Assembly: GCA_030549495.1 (NCBI GenBank)
Contig: JAUIRK010000093.1
Coordinates: 124,001-188,000 of the forward strand
DNA from: Nectonema munidae
Taxonomy: Eukaryota > Nematomorpha > Nectonematoida > Nectonematidae
Direction of reading: 5' to 3'
Length of the DNA stretch: 64,000 nucleotides
Shown piece after piece: positions 50,901-62,054 of the stretch. Each line of letters starts with the position of its first letter. Within the stretch, counting starts at the first letter, position 1. A program made the translations under genes and the position numbers. Under the pieces are notes generated by a model that searched no databases, had not been told where the DNA came from, and worked only from the letters and a program-made list of their open reading frames with translations.

Positions 50901-53900
50901 CTTACTTAGTAAGAGCAATTTAAGACTAAATACTACACAACATAATGGCAAAAAGTTTAAATGTTTTCCAGGCAAAATAATAACATATAAGTGAAATTTA
51001 AACTTTTTTTGAATTAACCCTATTCGTAAAGGCTATTTATATTTCCTCAGTGACTGGAGGGGGACTTTTCCGACCCCTTGTTTTTTTCTAAAATATGTTT
51101 TTATATCACAATACCAATTTGGGTGTATCCTGTGGATCCATCGAAATTTGATAAAAAATAGGAATTAAGTGTAGTATAAACTTTATTTGCTTAATTCTAC
51201 ATTACCTTGTATAGACAAACCCAGTTCCAAGGAATGCTACAAATAATGAAAGTAATGATCATCTTGAGTGCCCAGATCTTCAAAGAGGTAGCAAAGTAGA
51301 ATGACATCACGAATAAAGCCAAAGATGCAGAGCTGCTCTTATACAAAAAAAAAGAAATCGACGAATATCAAATCGTTAATACTTATTTCAACTCCATTTT
51401 TCAAATTTAAAACAACGCCTCATAAATAATTAATATAAATATTTTGGAACATGATTAGCTATGGTGTTGATGAAGATTTATTGCTTGAAACTAATAAAAT
51501 TTTAAAAAAGCTTGTCACGTTTTTTCAAAAATAAGGGAGATTAAATCCCCAAAGTAAACTATGATATTTTATAAGAGGATATACAAAAGTAAAATAGAGA
51601 TTTTTTTCAGATCTGACGTTTAAATTTTATTTGAAAAAATATTAAAGATTTTTTTTTAAAAAATTATATTACAAAAAATGTATTATATTTGTAAAGCTTA
51701 TAAAAGTTTAAAAAAATTTTTAGTAACATGAAAACAAAATCAATTTTTTTTTATTGGATTTACCATTAATTTTACATAATAACAAACTTAATAATTTTAA
51801 AGCTCGTTTTTCTAAATCCCAGGAACTTTCACATAACGTGAATTTAGTGTAGAAAATTTTTGTCGAGATTTGAGTGAATAAAGTTATGTTAAGCCTTCCA
51901 CCTTTTATTTATACGAAATTCAAGTTAACAAAGAATACACCAGGACACTGACTAACCAGAGCGGCCTACCTACTTTTATTTAGTGTATAGCCGTCTGATA
52001 TTTCACATTTTTAAATAATTTTTGTAAAGAAAATCTTCTCTCAGAAAATGTATGGTTATCTCAGGAATTGGATAATCCTATCACTGATTTAAAAATATTT
52101 TATTTTGCTATAACAAGAAATTGTAAGTTCTCTTGTATTCGATCATCATCACTAAGCGTACACGGTGTGAAAGACCGGTTTCGGCTATTGAAGCCGCCTC
52201 TTCAGTTCCACTTTGTGTGTTGAAACAAAGCGGTTTGAACTGGCGTCTAGTGGCTGTGCGTGAGCATCAACCAACTAAGCCGTCAACGCTTAGCTTTGAT
52301 GATCAAATACAAGAGAACTTACAATTTCTAGTTATAACTAACACCTTGTATGCATAATTACAATAAGTATATTTTATTTTGCATTTTATATCCATATGCC
52401 ACCCCTACAAATTGAAACAGTATAATTACGATATAATATTGAACTGAAACTTCATTTTTAAAAACATCAATTTTGAGTACTTTTAATTTGACACATACAT
52501 TTAAGCATATTTCTGGAGAAAATTTGGAAAAATATCAATCAATACGTTGATTAACTCATAAACATTTAAAAGTGAATTGCCTAAAACAGTAAATGACATG
52601 AAAGTGCATTTAAAGGAAATTACATGAAAAATATCTCATTAGATTGTGTTTTGTCTCTATTACATAGTGTGTTATGTTTTATTCAAAATAAAATTTAAAT
52701 TCATATGTCACTATGTATGTACCAATATTTTCTAATTTTGAGAAGAGATCAGGATTAAAAAAACCTTATAAGGAAAAAGGGAAGTTTATCAGAGTCAAAA
52801 TAGTATGTAATTTGCTGCATGAAAGTAGGAACTTCATGTTTGCTATCCATCTGCATAAAATGAATTTTCGTAAGCATCGTGTTCATCACATCAAAAAGAG
52901 AGGGCAAAATAAAAAGATAAGTATCATGGGAAGGAGAGTGTGAATCTTCTCCCTCAAGAAGAGAAGCAAATTTCGTTAGCTTTCTCAAGTCTTCAGAAGA
53001 AATTTTGACGTCAGCATAAAATTGCCCATTTTTTTGATCATCATTACTTCTTTCAATGATGTCTCCATGATACTGAAAATGAATAATAGTGAGTGATGAC
53101 AGGTTCTCTAAACAAATTAAGTAATTTATCCAAAAATACTATACCGTATATGCTGACTTAAGTCCAATCTTAGAAGTAAAAATGTGAAGTAAGAATTCGC
53201 AAAGACAAAAATTTCGGGAAATTAAATTCTGCAAACTTAATTTCCAGAGTTTCAGGTTTTTTATATGAAATTAGTACTCAAAAATAATAAAATCCAAGTT
53301 TTTTAGGATAAATATCTAAAATTTTAGAAATGTATATTCACAAAATAATAAATACTCATAGTCATGGATGAAATTCAACAATGTTGCAATAAATTCCAAA
53401 AAGAAAAAGGTAGAAGATTTGTGAAACCAAAGAGAGAAAAATCAAGAAAGATATTTGCGTTCATCTGCTATATTGCCACCAATAGAAAAGAATTTACATG
53501 ATTTGACGTTGTTTAGTTATGATTTTGAGCAGTTTAAAAGATATATATTTCTAAAATTTGGCTCTAATCTGTATATTCATTTAATTTTTATTCTTTTCGT
53601 GCCACGCTTACATCCAAGAATAGCTAAAAAAAAAAGCCATTAGATCCCATTTTAGCACTATATTTTGGCATTTAGTTTAAATTTGAATGTTATTTGATAA
53701 GACAAATATTAAAATATTTTAGGTAAAAATGTAATTATGGATATAATTTCATATATTTCAGGCAAGTACTATTGAATAAGGCAAAATATAAAAAATTTTT
53801 TTGTTTATTAATGATTAAAAATCTTTTGAATGGAGGACGGCTTCAATAGTAGAATGCATAAGTGATGTGAAAATATTTTAAAATCTATATTTTGTAAATT

Positions 53901-54477
53901 ATGGTCGATGATAAATCAAAAAATGTAAAATCTTATTTTAATCACAAAAATATATAAAGATTGCAAGACTTAAGTAAAAATATTTTTAACGTGATAAATG
54001 TAATTGTGTATGTTAAGTCCATGTAAAAATAGATTTTGAAATATTTATAAACCAAAGCTATCATTATTAATATGTTGATATACGCCGTTCTTCTTCAAGT
54101 TTTCTTACAAAAATTTTGTCAATAAGAGAGAAGAAATATGCACCCATTTGCTTATTAAAGTAGAAACACGGAAGTTACTAGGTACGCACTATTTCGAGTA
54201 CTCTACTTCGTATGCTGAGAAAAGTTGTTGTTAATAAGTTAGTAACAAAAACCTTGAAAAGATTAAGGAGGATGAAGACGTGTCTGTGCAAATTATTGAG
54301 AAGCATTTTTTGAAGTGAACAATGCGAATTATTGAGAGGTGGCGATCGCATGGCATTCAGCTTGAAGACTTTTTTTGTGAATTCTATTCTTCTATTGCAT
54401 TGGATTAATCTGCTCTGTAGAAGATTATAATCTTTTTCAATTGAAACATCTCCAATCTTTACATCTTGATTTATCAT
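35939..54477 (-). CDS. CLCC1: Chloride channel CLIC-like protein 1 homologue (five exons; first exon not found)
   Basis: CLCC1/MCLC is an ER membrane protein linked to anion conductance and ER ion and lipid homeostasis. Exons in order: 54253-54477, 52765-53072, 51206-51335, 50412-50615, 35939-36367. All junctions are GT-AG and phases agree. The first begins MINQDVKIGD, equivalent to MLNYDAASGT after the signal peptide in vertebrates. The second has FYADVKISSEDLRKLTKF, LLEGED and FMQQITYYFDSD. The third carries a membrane segment and SIPWNWVCLYK (human SLGWNWMYLYK). The fourth has DDVCFQYHQALLVHP and EISPIN (human PCQKYYELLLVNP, LVPPTK). The last has VLVDTMTKIFIQPLNNFG, a second membrane segment (about LPLFVVSFLLLLIPVTIIIL) and LPFFSGSIQ. 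The signal-peptide exon lies further upstream. The 3' end is uncertain: the frame stays open to a stop at 35939, but a donor after HLNKR near 36107 could lead to unseen exons. The 14-kb last intron holds the nested transposons. Identity is diverged but collinear over five exons. Confidence 0.88.
37260..37536. mobile_element. TTAA-type MITE interrupted by a SINE
   Basis: The right part, from AAATCGTCTGCGTTTAGC to TCTGGTCGTTAACGGG followed by TTAA (37537-37540), matches the small element at 63201-63324. The left part, TATAGTCGACTTTATAAA, matches its left half. The SINE at 37298-37443 separates them. Confidence 0.65.
37298..37443 (-). repeat. tRNA-derived SINE, copy 1
   Basis: The minus strand starts GGGGCGTGAGTAGGGTTGG, with A-box TGGTTAGATGCTGG and B-box GGTTCGATCCC, then a body with AGTTCGATACAAGCGGCG, and ends GTACCTTTACC. 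The copy at 57021-57175 shares the same head, body and tail. It is inserted in the MITE above. Confidence 0.8.
38212..38307. repeat. Perfect 20-bp inverted repeat with 56-bp loop
   Basis: AGCAATCATGGTATAGAATT at 38212-38231 is exactly complementary to AATTCTATACCATGATTGCT at 38288-38307. The pairing does not extend into the flanks. It may be a decayed foldback element; the arm length also allows a small hairpin RNA, but nothing else supports that. Confidence 0.8.
38566..38871. mobile_element. 306-bp hAT-like MITE
   Basis: Starts CAGGGATCGGCAAAC and ends TTTGCTGACCCCTG, an inverted pair. Internal GACCCC motifs repeat. The right half matches 8478-8614. The flanks CTCTAAGG and CAGTCTAA do not align as an exact duplication, so the ends may have shifted. 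It lies in the last CLCC1 intron. Confidence 0.75.
39579..40241 (+). pseudogene. pogo/Tigger transposase, N-terminal part
   Basis: Starts MPNRKELIISEKVKVIK and shifts frame into QLAKEFGVGKTQIVNILRHK, the CENP-B/pogo N-terminal helix-turn-helix. FKASDGWLMIFKSRHII follows (second CENP-B-type domain), then IYNVEETGLFRALPDK, KGESCIGGKRSKERLTV and GKPQNPRCFN from the DDE core. The first catalytic Asp position (usually NADETGLF) reads Glu here. At least three frame changes are visible. It is cut at a TTAA inside the codons for PRCFN by the TTAA element that starts at 40242; the C-terminus resumes near 49.25 kb. Confidence 0.8.
40242..43354 (-). mobile_element. TTAA array element, copy 2, major part
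   Basis: Inverted relative to copy 1. The outer end CTCTATTAGGCTGGG follows TTAA at 40238-40241. Both internal arrays are present in the same order, with GACAGGTTTGATT-type units first (about 40360-41000) and the GCGGTTTACTT-type units after (about 42070-43200). It is interrupted by the hAT at 43355-49051 and resumes at 49052-49238. Confidence 0.85.
43535..43932 (+). pseudogene. hAT transposase N-terminus (BED-type zinc finger)
   Basis: MAQKRKISDEKRQF leads into a zinc-finger segment, RVLCLICNDIISVMKEYNVQ, then RHYSTLH. After one frameshift near 43765 it continues EKIFQLVKPSSSTTIASYDV and AFSDGDLIKRCAIAMGKAMG. This layout matches GTF2IRD2/FAM200/ZBED-type hAT proteins. The frame is lost shortly before the piggyBac terminal repeat at 43979. 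Confidence 0.8.
44552..47050 (+). pseudogene. piggyBac transposase, disrupted
   Basis: An acidic, Ser-rich N-terminus (MESEHSSSLFIEET, with a Ser/Asp run) ends near 44893. The frame resumes about 45630 with HPKHPNLKYYYEKFEPYHLL and YGNPFLKAALARD, breaks, and then runs open for 268 codons (45917-46723). That stretch holds all three catalytic Asp regions: VTIDEQLVSFRGG, VFKDRFFTSLDIA and SGVDVGNRMVKQYRS. The cysteine-rich tail continues in another frame near 46835-46950 (CFNCLPKK, RKCKTCSNFICKAHSNFTC). At least two shifts and an inserted MITE make it inactive, though the catalytic core is well kept and so fairly young. Confidence 0.85.
44938..45187. mobile_element. 250-bp MITE inside the piggyBac
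   Basis: Begins CATGGGCGTCCTCAAAAAA and ends AATAAGGACGCCCATG, an inverted pair of 12 exact bases. It interrupts the piggyBac transposase between its N-terminal and catalytic parts. No clear target duplication is seen. Confidence 0.75.
47279..48672 (+). pseudogene. hAT transposase, catalytic and dimerisation parts
   Basis: From VAREFEKIPLSHQTVARRVD the frame runs open to 48538. It includes YFSLALDESTDIRD (first catalytic Asp), CIVTDGAKSMSGAKRG (second), CPMSHCIIHQESL, and SLHSTVRWLSAGKCL with the conserved Trp. A frameshift near 48480 separates the C-terminal dimerisation domain, FGSTYLCEAAFSAMKSIKS, which ends at 48672. The family is GTF2IRD2/FAM200A-like hAT. More than 400 codons remain open, so this is among the younger layers of the nest. 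Confidence 0.88.
49052..49238 (-). mobile_element. TTAA array element, copy 2, remaining end
   Basis: Reverse-complement match to the 24850-25045 part of copy 1, including GCAGCTAGCGATTTTAGGAA and AATTCAGCCAATTTTGTACA. The final terminal repeat and second TTAA are missing, apparently removed in a deletion that also took part of the pogo transposase. Confidence 0.85.
49255..49661 (+). pseudogene. pogo/Tigger transposase, C-terminal part
   Basis: Reads YYKRRLLRHVITQMDDD, then VNVLNACHWIASSVKEI and TVEKCFISYKK, the C-terminal region that follows the third catalytic Asp in pogo/Tigger proteins, and an acidic tail to a stop at 49661. About 80 codons between PRCFN (40.24 kb) and this point are absent, so the insertion was followed by a local deletion. 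Confidence 0.75.
49759..49829. repeat. Palindromic right end of the pogo element
   Basis: The arms CTCTATTAAGACCAC and GTGGTCTTAATAGAG are complementary within a larger imperfect pair, GTAGTGACTACT... and ...GGGAGTCTACTAC. An inner ACCACTTGAAGTGGT is also palindromic. It lies 98 bp after the pogo stop codon, as expected for the terminal repeat. The matching left end was not found. Confidence 0.6.
49862..50411. other. 5' part of the last CLCC1 intron, possible small MITE
   Basis: Mostly AT-rich. CACTTTGAGGACCAGTG near 50083 resembles the terminus of the 63329-63450 MITE, and CGGGTTAATAC follows near 50228, so a diverged TTAA-type MITE may lie here. Confidence 0.4.
52107..52338. mobile_element. 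232-bp foldback element with 52-bp inverted arms
   Basis: Arms at 52107-52159 and 52287-52338 share AGAAATTGTAAGTTCTCTTG, then a GATCATCA and CTAAGCG core, with only a few mismatches. The loop holds the hammerhead-like motif. It lies in the CLCC1 intron between the 52765-53072 and 51206-51335 exons. No coding capacity. The family is unknown. Confidence 0.8.
52167..52211 (-). ncRNA. Hammerhead ribozyme-like motif, type I with minimal stem III
   Basis: The minus strand (CLCC1 sense) reads GTGGAA, then CTGAAGA, GGC with a 10-nt loop and GCC, then GAAA, CCGG, TC and TTTCAC. The core fits CUGANGA and GAAA with a UC cleavage site. Stem II is GGC/GCC. Stem I is GUGGAA/UUUCAC (six pairs, one G-U). 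Stem III is ACC/GGU with no loop, so a single molecule would fold poorly and a dimer would be favoured, as in known minimal hammerheads of retroelements. Activity is not shown by sequence alone. Confidence 0.6.
53073..54252. other. CLCC1 intron 1 (of those seen)
   Basis: AT-rich. No element or RNA gene was recognised. Confidence 0.5.
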
Positions 54478-57020
54478 CTAGACAGGTGAGAAACATAAAC
54501 TGCAAAAAAGATAGCAAACACTTCTTTTATGGAAAGCATAGATATCTTTTTTTTTATGAGACTATGATTAAAGTATAATAATAATAATTAGGATTGAATC
54601 TGTATAATCAATTATTAAAATTACTGAGCTGAAAATTTTTTCCTAACTCTTAATTTAAGAAATAAAAAAAACTACTTCAAAATTTTGTAAGATTCTGTGA
54701 ATTGATCTATTAGAGAAATACCGTATTTGACGGCTTATAAGAGAACACGCTATACTCTAACAATAATACAAGACACCTCCTTCATTCATTATCAAGCACC
54801 TAAGAAAATGGAAATTTTTTGAAATTTAAAAAGAAATTTTATTTTTAGAATTCGCGAAAAAAATTATTTTCTTAAATTTTAATTGTTTGGATAAATTGGT
54901 ATGGCAGAGGTGAAAATGGGATTTTATTTCTATAACTTCATCATCTTGATCATAATCTTTCCACAAATAAGCACATTCAGTTCCATCGAAGTAATTAGAT
55001 AGGCCATATAAAAAGTTTATAGCAATTTTGGGATTAATATCATTCCAAGTTATTATAACAAGTCACATTAGACATCGAATTTCGCATAACACACATTTCC
55101 ATCTTTTGTGAATGACTTTTAACAGCTAAACGTTCATTCATTCCAGGGATCTTGTAACCGACCTTTAAATGGCTTGATCAAACAAACATTCCGAGGTATA
55201 ACGAAAGGTGATCCTACAGAAATAACCGCTGAATCTTTCCAATTTTTGTGTTGGCAATGAGATAAGCATTTAACATATTTAGCAAGTAAGCTACGTTTTT
55301 TTACAATGTCCTCCAAGATACCCTATACGCTAAAGGGAAGAGGGATATTCAAAAAGAAAGATCAATTGGAAAATAATTTTGAAAATGTTTTCCACAACCA
55401 ATACCAATCAAAATTCGATTAAGAATTTCAACTGTTTATTATTACCTAAACTTAATACAAGGGTTTTCAGAAAAAGTTTGTATTTATAGACTCAGTTACA
55501 CTGCCATATTTTAAGCATGAAACAAAGAAGCAATCACATCAGTAGAGCACAAAAGAAATAATTGTTTCTTTTGCCAAATGAGAATATACTACGTTACATT
55601 GAACTTGGAATGCCGCGTATAACTCAACGTCTAAAGTCTAGCTAACACCCTCTTGTTATATAACAGTAATAAATTATATTTACAAATATTGTATCACATG
55701 TGCTTGACATTAAGTCAGAATTTGAGTTCACATTTTATACTCAGAGTATAAGACGACTGAAAGTTTTTGGGTAATATTTGATCAGCTTTATATGATAATA
55801 ATTTGAATTGTAAAAAATTTTTAATACAATAAAATAAAAGTAGAATTCGCAAAAAAAACACAAGTTAAAAAATTTTGAAATAAAGTAAACAGGTTAGTAC
55901 TTTTTTAGGTCTATAAAACTTCAACAAATAGTAATTTTTTATAATTTTCCCTTTTAATTTGTTGCAAATATTATTTTTATCTGGATTTTGAAGCATATTG
56001 GTGGTTATAAACATCACTATAAAATGTTTTAATGCACCAATATAGGTACTTTTCTGTCATCTCCCTTCCACTCAAAAAAAATTTTTGATTTACTTTTTTA
56101 CTACTTCATCATTTAGAATTTTTTAGTGGGAAGGAGATAACAGATATATTATATATAAATTTTCCGAAAATATTCTATTCTTTCAATTTTAAAAAACATC
56201 GTCTGCTTTTTTTAGTGGGGGAAGATAACAGAAAAGTAACCCAATATAGCGGTACATGTTAGAAAAAGAGAACTCTATGATTAGCGATTCTTATTGAGAA
56301 TATTAACAAAAACTATATATATTCTTATTAATTATTCACACTCCAGAAACTCTAACTAAACGTATTTTTATAGGTGGAAAAAGTGTTTTTGAGAAACTAG
56401 GCCGCTTTCCTTGAATTGTGGGGCGAATTGAATAATAGGATGAGAGAAAATATAGTATAAAAATTAATAAAGGATTAGTAAAGGACTTTATTTAAAAGGT
56501 AATGAATTCTAAAATTCGGAGGTTCGAACTCAACGTTCTTTTACATTTTCAATATAAGATTTTTTTGATAAAAAAATAATTTTGTAAATTCTATTTTTTT
56601 ATCAATTTTCTTAATTAATTAGTTGTTTATTAAATATTCTATACATAATTTATGTACCCAGATAGCAATAATAAAAAAACATCAATTATCTATATTTGGA
56701 CTTAAATTTAAATTTTTTAATTTTATACTTCTTTATAAGTTAAATCATAGTTTAACATATCGCCGTAGTTATTAGTATTAATTCTTAAAATAAGAATTAT
56801 GAAAAAAATAAATTTTAAATCCATAATTGCAAAAATGGAATGAAAAAAAGACAAAAAAAAATTAAAATTCTATTTATTAAATATGATTACATCTATTCTA
56901 AAATTTCATGTACAAGAGACATCAAGAGGAAAATTTTTTTTAACTTAAATTGAAGTTCTGATCTTATGTTGATTTCTTTAAAATATTTAAATAAAACTTA
57001 TATTCCAAAAGTATTTCAAA
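54478..57020. other. Region upstream of the first recognised CLCC1 exon
   Basis: It should include the signal-peptide exon or the intron leading to it, but I could not identify one. A 60-codon minus-strand frame at 55134-55316 has unbiased composition but no family match. Confidence 0.35.
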
Positions 57021-57175
57021 GAGGGCGCAATTAAAATTGGTTAGATACTGGGTTTCGGTAACTCAATGTCTTAGGTTTGATCCGGCATGAAGCCGACGTT
57101 CTTCCTAGTTCGATAGAAGGGGCGTATTTGTTCCTTTTCGGTGAAAATACCCCATGATATCTTTACCTTTACCTA
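57021..57175 (+). repeat. tRNA-derived SINE, copy 2
   Basis: Head with A-box TTGGTTAGATACTGG and B-box GGTTTGATCCGG, body with AGTTCGATAGAAGGGGCG, and tail CTTTACCTTTACC. Same family and layout as the minus-strand copy at 37298-37443. Confidence 0.8.
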
Positions 57176-57591
57176 TTTCCCAGGAAATAGTTTAAACTTT
57201 TTAAATCTGAGATATAAATTTAAAAAAAATGATGAAATAAAACGAACACCGGATTTTAAAATAAATTTTAGTTTTTTAGTTTATTACAGCCTTGTTTAAG
57301 GTTAATTAGACTCTAGACTCCTATATTACAAGGTCACTGGTCCTATTTAAACATGAAACCTTCTTTGCTCATAGTTGGACCCAAGAGATGCAATTCGCCT
57401 TGTTGATGAAAACAATCATTTGTCCGATTATTTTTTGCTGCTTTTCTTTTCTTTTTTTGTTTATATCCAATCCAGTGAAATCATAACGTATTTTTGGTTG
57501 GTTGAAGATATCAAAGCACTTTCAGCCTTAAGGCTATATGCTCGCATTATGCTTAAGATGGTTAATGAAAGTTTTTGTGAATTTGTTTTCA

Positions 57592-57670
57592 AGAGTTGGG
57601 AGCCATGAGGATCGAATCCCTGACCTTCAACTCTTAAGCTGAGAAGTATGTATGCTGGCGCATCACTACA
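57592..57670 (-). repeat. tRNA-derived SINE head, different family
   Basis: The minus strand starts GTAGTGATGCGCCAGC and contains GGGATTCGATCC (B box) and CTCATGGCTCCC. It differs from the SINE at 57021. The body probably extends toward 57490, but its end is unclear. Confidence 0.5.
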
Positions 57671-58549
57671 AACAATAAACGACATCATAACGTATAAATC
57701 AATAGATTATCTAAATTGTTACATGAAAAATTCCTTTTTATGTATCAATTAAGACCTCTTGTTTTGGAAATACTCTTGGGTAAAGATCCCAGTTATTAAT
57801 AGTTAAATTAATTTAGTAGTATTTTTTAAAGACTTATGTTTAAAAGCATTGGGTCATCAAACTACAGTCGGCTGAATAACTGGAAGAATGACGATCAAAA
57901 TGTGCAAAACATTCTGCACAGTATTTGAAAGCCAAAATGGAAGCTCCATGAAATATACTGAAAACAATGTAGTGAGATTTATGAAACATGCTTTTGCCTT
58001 TTAAGATATCACTAATGTTTGTTATTTTATGTTGTGTTAGCTGCATCCAAGCAAGAAAATTGCTTTCAAATGTTTACAAGACAATCTTTTTCTATATGTT
58101 GACTTCAGATATTTCATTTTTGAAATTTTTTACTAATAAATATTTGCTGTTTGATACAATGATGCCATATTGAAAATTTTTCAATTTTATGAACCAAATA
58201 TCAATTAAGTAGTAGTAAAATTCAAAAAGTTTTCTTTCTCTTTACTTCTCTTACAAGAAGTCATTTTCTTGCAAATCAATTAGCCTATAATATAATTAGA
58301 TTGGCAAAACATCAAGGTTGCAATCAAATTTATTATAATAATTATTCAATAACAGCCTGAAAATTTCTTTATTTATTCATTTTCTGAAACTCTAGGTTTA
58401 CATCTACAGCGATTATAGAGCATTATTCTTTTTAACAGATAAAATGTTGTCTATTTTTCGGTTCCAGTTGTCGTTCAAACAATGAAAGGTTTCCCCAAAG
58501 AAGATTATTTAGAGATCAAAAACGAATTTAACCTTTTCGTGAATCATTT
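57671..58549. other. No recognisable gene
   Basis: AT-rich spacer before the third TTAA element. A 68-codon minus-strand frame at 57840-58046 has no family match. Confidence 0.4.
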
Positions 58550-61500
58550 GACGATAGTAATGAAACTTTCATGTCAAAAACTGTCAGTCAAAATCAAAAA
58601 TTAAAATTTTTTAGCAAATTTTTTACATTGTCTATTGTTAACCTTATAACTTAGCTTTCACGATATATACCCCCTCTAAAATTTATAATTATTTACAGAT
58701 TTGGACGCATAACACTTTATATATTTAATTTATTATGGCTACTTTTTTGAAAATATTACTCAAAATTTTGATATATGATAAATATATCTAGTAAAATATA
58801 CGTTCAAATTTTACAAAAAATATATGTTTTATACTTAATTGGCCATGCTAGTTGCATTACTAGATCAATTTTTTACATTTAAGCCTTAAAAATATTTATA
58901 AATTTTAATCAAATTTTGAGTTTACTTCTAAAAATTGTCTCCAAAAACATTGAAATTTTAAGTATAATATATGTTTAAATACCAAATCAACTATGCTTAA
59001 TTTATTTACGGACTCAGATTTTCGATTTAAAGTTAAAAATATCTGACAGTGTTAATAAATTTTGCGTTGTATGCCTGAAAACCCTCTTCAAGTATTATCT
59101 AAAATTTTATATGAAATATATATTCTTTTATAGCAAATCAACAATGATAGTTTCATTGATGGACTCAGTTTTTGCATTTAATAAATGTCAATCAAATTTG
59201 CGGGTTACTTCTAAAATATGTCTCCAAAAATATTGATTCAAATATTAGATGAAATATATGTTTTTATACCGAATCGATCATACTGGTTTTTTTTAAAATA
59301 TGTCGGTGTCAATCAAATTTGGGGGTTACTTCCGAAAACTATTTCCAAATATATTATCTCTAATTTTACATGAAATATATGTTTTTATATCAAATTAACC
59401 ATGCTAGTTTCTATTCTGGACTCAGTTTTTGCTTATAATGGAAATATCTGAATAGTGTTGATAAAATATGCAGTTTACGTCTGAAAACTGTCTTAAAAAT
59501 ATTAAAATTTTATAAATATATATTTATATACTAAATCATCAATGCTAGTTTCATTTATGGACTGAGTTTTTGCATTTAGGATTTAAAAATACCCATAAGT
59601 GTCAATCAAATTTGCGGTTTACTTCTAAAATTTGTCTCCAAAAATATTGATTCAAATTTTTCATGAAATATATGTTTTTATACCAAATCGATCATGCTGA
59701 TTTCCTTTCTGGGCTGATTTTTCGCATTTAAAGTTTTAGTGTTAATCAAATTTGCGGTTTAAGTCTCAAAACTATTTCCAAAAATATTCTTTCTAATTTT
59801 ACATCAAATATATGTTTTTATACAATATCAACCATACTAGTTTTATTTATGAAATCAGATTTTGCATTTAGAGGTTTTAAAATTTCTCAAGTGTCAATCA
59901 AATGTGCGGTTTACGTCTTATATCTGCAGAAATATTTTTGAAATTTTAATATAATATCTGTTTTTATTTTCATTTTTGGACTCCGCTTTCGCATTGGGGT
60001 TTCAAAATATCTGAAAGCTACAATCAGATTCGATGTTTAGGTCTAAAAACATTCGTGAAATATCTTTTATAATTTTTAAATTAAATTACTGTTTTTATAC
60101 TAAATCGACTATGCTTATTTTATTTCTGTACTCCATTTTGGCTAATACGGTTAAAAATATCAGTAAGTGTCAATTAGTAATGTATGCCTCAAAATCAATT
60201 CGTAAAAATTTTTCAAAAAATTGTTATATATTGGTTATATAGTAAAATTATAAGAATTTTTTTTATATTTTTGGCTTATAGTACTTTCTTCAATCATGCT
60301 GGGTATGAAATATTTATTAAAAAACTAAACCTATTATAAAATCTTTTGAAGTATGAGCGAAGGAGGCAACCTGAAAATTAATTCAAAAGAGAACGTGTGA
60401 TCGAAAGAAACCATTTTAAAAAAGTAGAATGGAAGATCTCCAATGTTCCAATGAATTAGGAAGTGTTGTAATGATCTATTATTGGGTGCTTCAAAAAATA
60501 TTTTGACCGTTAAAAAATTCCTCTTTTTGAAATGAAAAATCTTTTTATAGTTTATCAGACAATTATGATTTCACAAAGATGTGTAGGAAATCAGAAAATT
60601 TTGAATAGGTCAGAGTTATCAAAGCTGTCTCAGATGCCAATATATGAAGATTTTGTCACTATCAAGATAATTGTAAATTTTAATTGAATTTGTCCATTTT
60701 TTCCTTTTGCGTGAAAGCGAGAGTCTTTTAGAAGAAGGTGGAAAACTTTTTGTAATTAAATAATGAACATCACGAATAATTTCATAAAAAAAAACTTTTG
60801 AACTGAGATTAGTTGACAAATATTCATGATGAATATCTCTTCATATCACCTGATAATAAAATACACGATGCTCATAAAAAAGACTAGGATCATAAGATTC
60901 GTTAATAAGAATGCTTTGAGAGTGGAAAAAACTGTTCAAATTAAATTCTTAAAAAAGATTTTTAGAGCACAGTATGCAGAAAATAAACTTTCTAATTAAA
61001 AAAGAGCTACCAAGAAAGGATCGTCATAAGATGAATAACAAAATTATATACTGTATAAAGTATAGAAGAAATGGCATAGAGACTACACGCCGATAACGAA
61101 TTTGTAGCCAAAACGATGGAGGTCCTATTGAGATACCTAATTTAATGACAAATGGAATATTTTGAGTGAATTACATGCCTAAAGTTGGTTTATAAAATGA
61201 ATTAGGATAATAATTACCAGAGAAATACTACAAGTAGAATTTATTTTGAAGTTTATATATTTGACAATGTTTGACAGGTTTAATCTATTTTTTGACACGT
61301 TTCATTTATTTTCATAAAAAATGAGCATCACCACTAAATTGGGCATGCTTAAAAATCGGTATTATATGCATAAAATACTTTTTGTAAGTATTTCGATAAA
61401 AAATTTAATTTTGGCATGAGCTGCCATATATAAATCAATTTTTGAAAGATTTCATTGATTGTCATAAAAAAATGAACATCATAACTAAATTCTACATATT

Positions 61501-62050
61501 TGAAAATGGGTATATATTTATAAGAAACTTTTTATAAGAATAAAAAATTTAATTTTGATATGGGCTGTCATATTTAACTCATTTTTTGACAGGTTGATTG
61601 ATTTTCATAAAAAAGGAACAATATTAGTAAACTCAGCATACTTGAAAATGGGTATATATGTGTAAAAAACTTTATATACTTCGAGGAAATGTTTCTTTTT
61701 AAGATGAACTGTCATATATAAATTAATTTTTTATAGGTTTGATTGATTTTCATAAAAAATGAATATCACCATTGAATTCAGCATATGGGTATATATATCT
61801 AAAAAATCTTAGGTAATTATTTCGATAAAAGGTTTCTTTTAGAGATGAGCTGTCATATATAATCCATTTTTTGACAGATTTGATTGATTTCCATAAAAAA
61901 TGAATATCCCCACTGCATTCAGCATAGTTGAAATAGATATATATCACATTAAACATATTTATAAAAACGTATTAATATCTGAAAAAAGAGAGGGGGGACA
62001 CTTTACGCCACAACCCTTGAGTGGACAAATTTAGCCCAGAACTAATTGGG
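58550..62050 (+). mobile_element. TTAA array element, copy 3 (left end missing)
   Basis: Same orientation as copy 1. The right end CCCAGAACTAATTGGG abuts TTAA at 62051-62054 and has drifted slightly from the CCCTATTAGTGCTGGG family terminus. Both internal arrays are present: GCGGTTTACTT-type units at about 58800-60200 and GACAGGTTTGATT-type units at about 61270-61900. The first about 150 bp of the family sequence, with the left terminal repeat, is not found. Confidence 0.85.
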
Positions 62051-62054
62051 TTAA

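Noticed and set aside
55134-55316. 60-codon minus-strand frame considered as the first CLCC1 exon
   Set aside because: It lacks a signal peptide or a sequence leading into the MINQD exon, and the translation resembles no known CLCC1 N-terminus.
57592-57670. Functional tRNA gene
   Set aside because: The B box is good but the cloverleaf arms and the spacing of the A box are poor. A SINE head explains it better. The same applies to 13396-13470 and 57021-57175.
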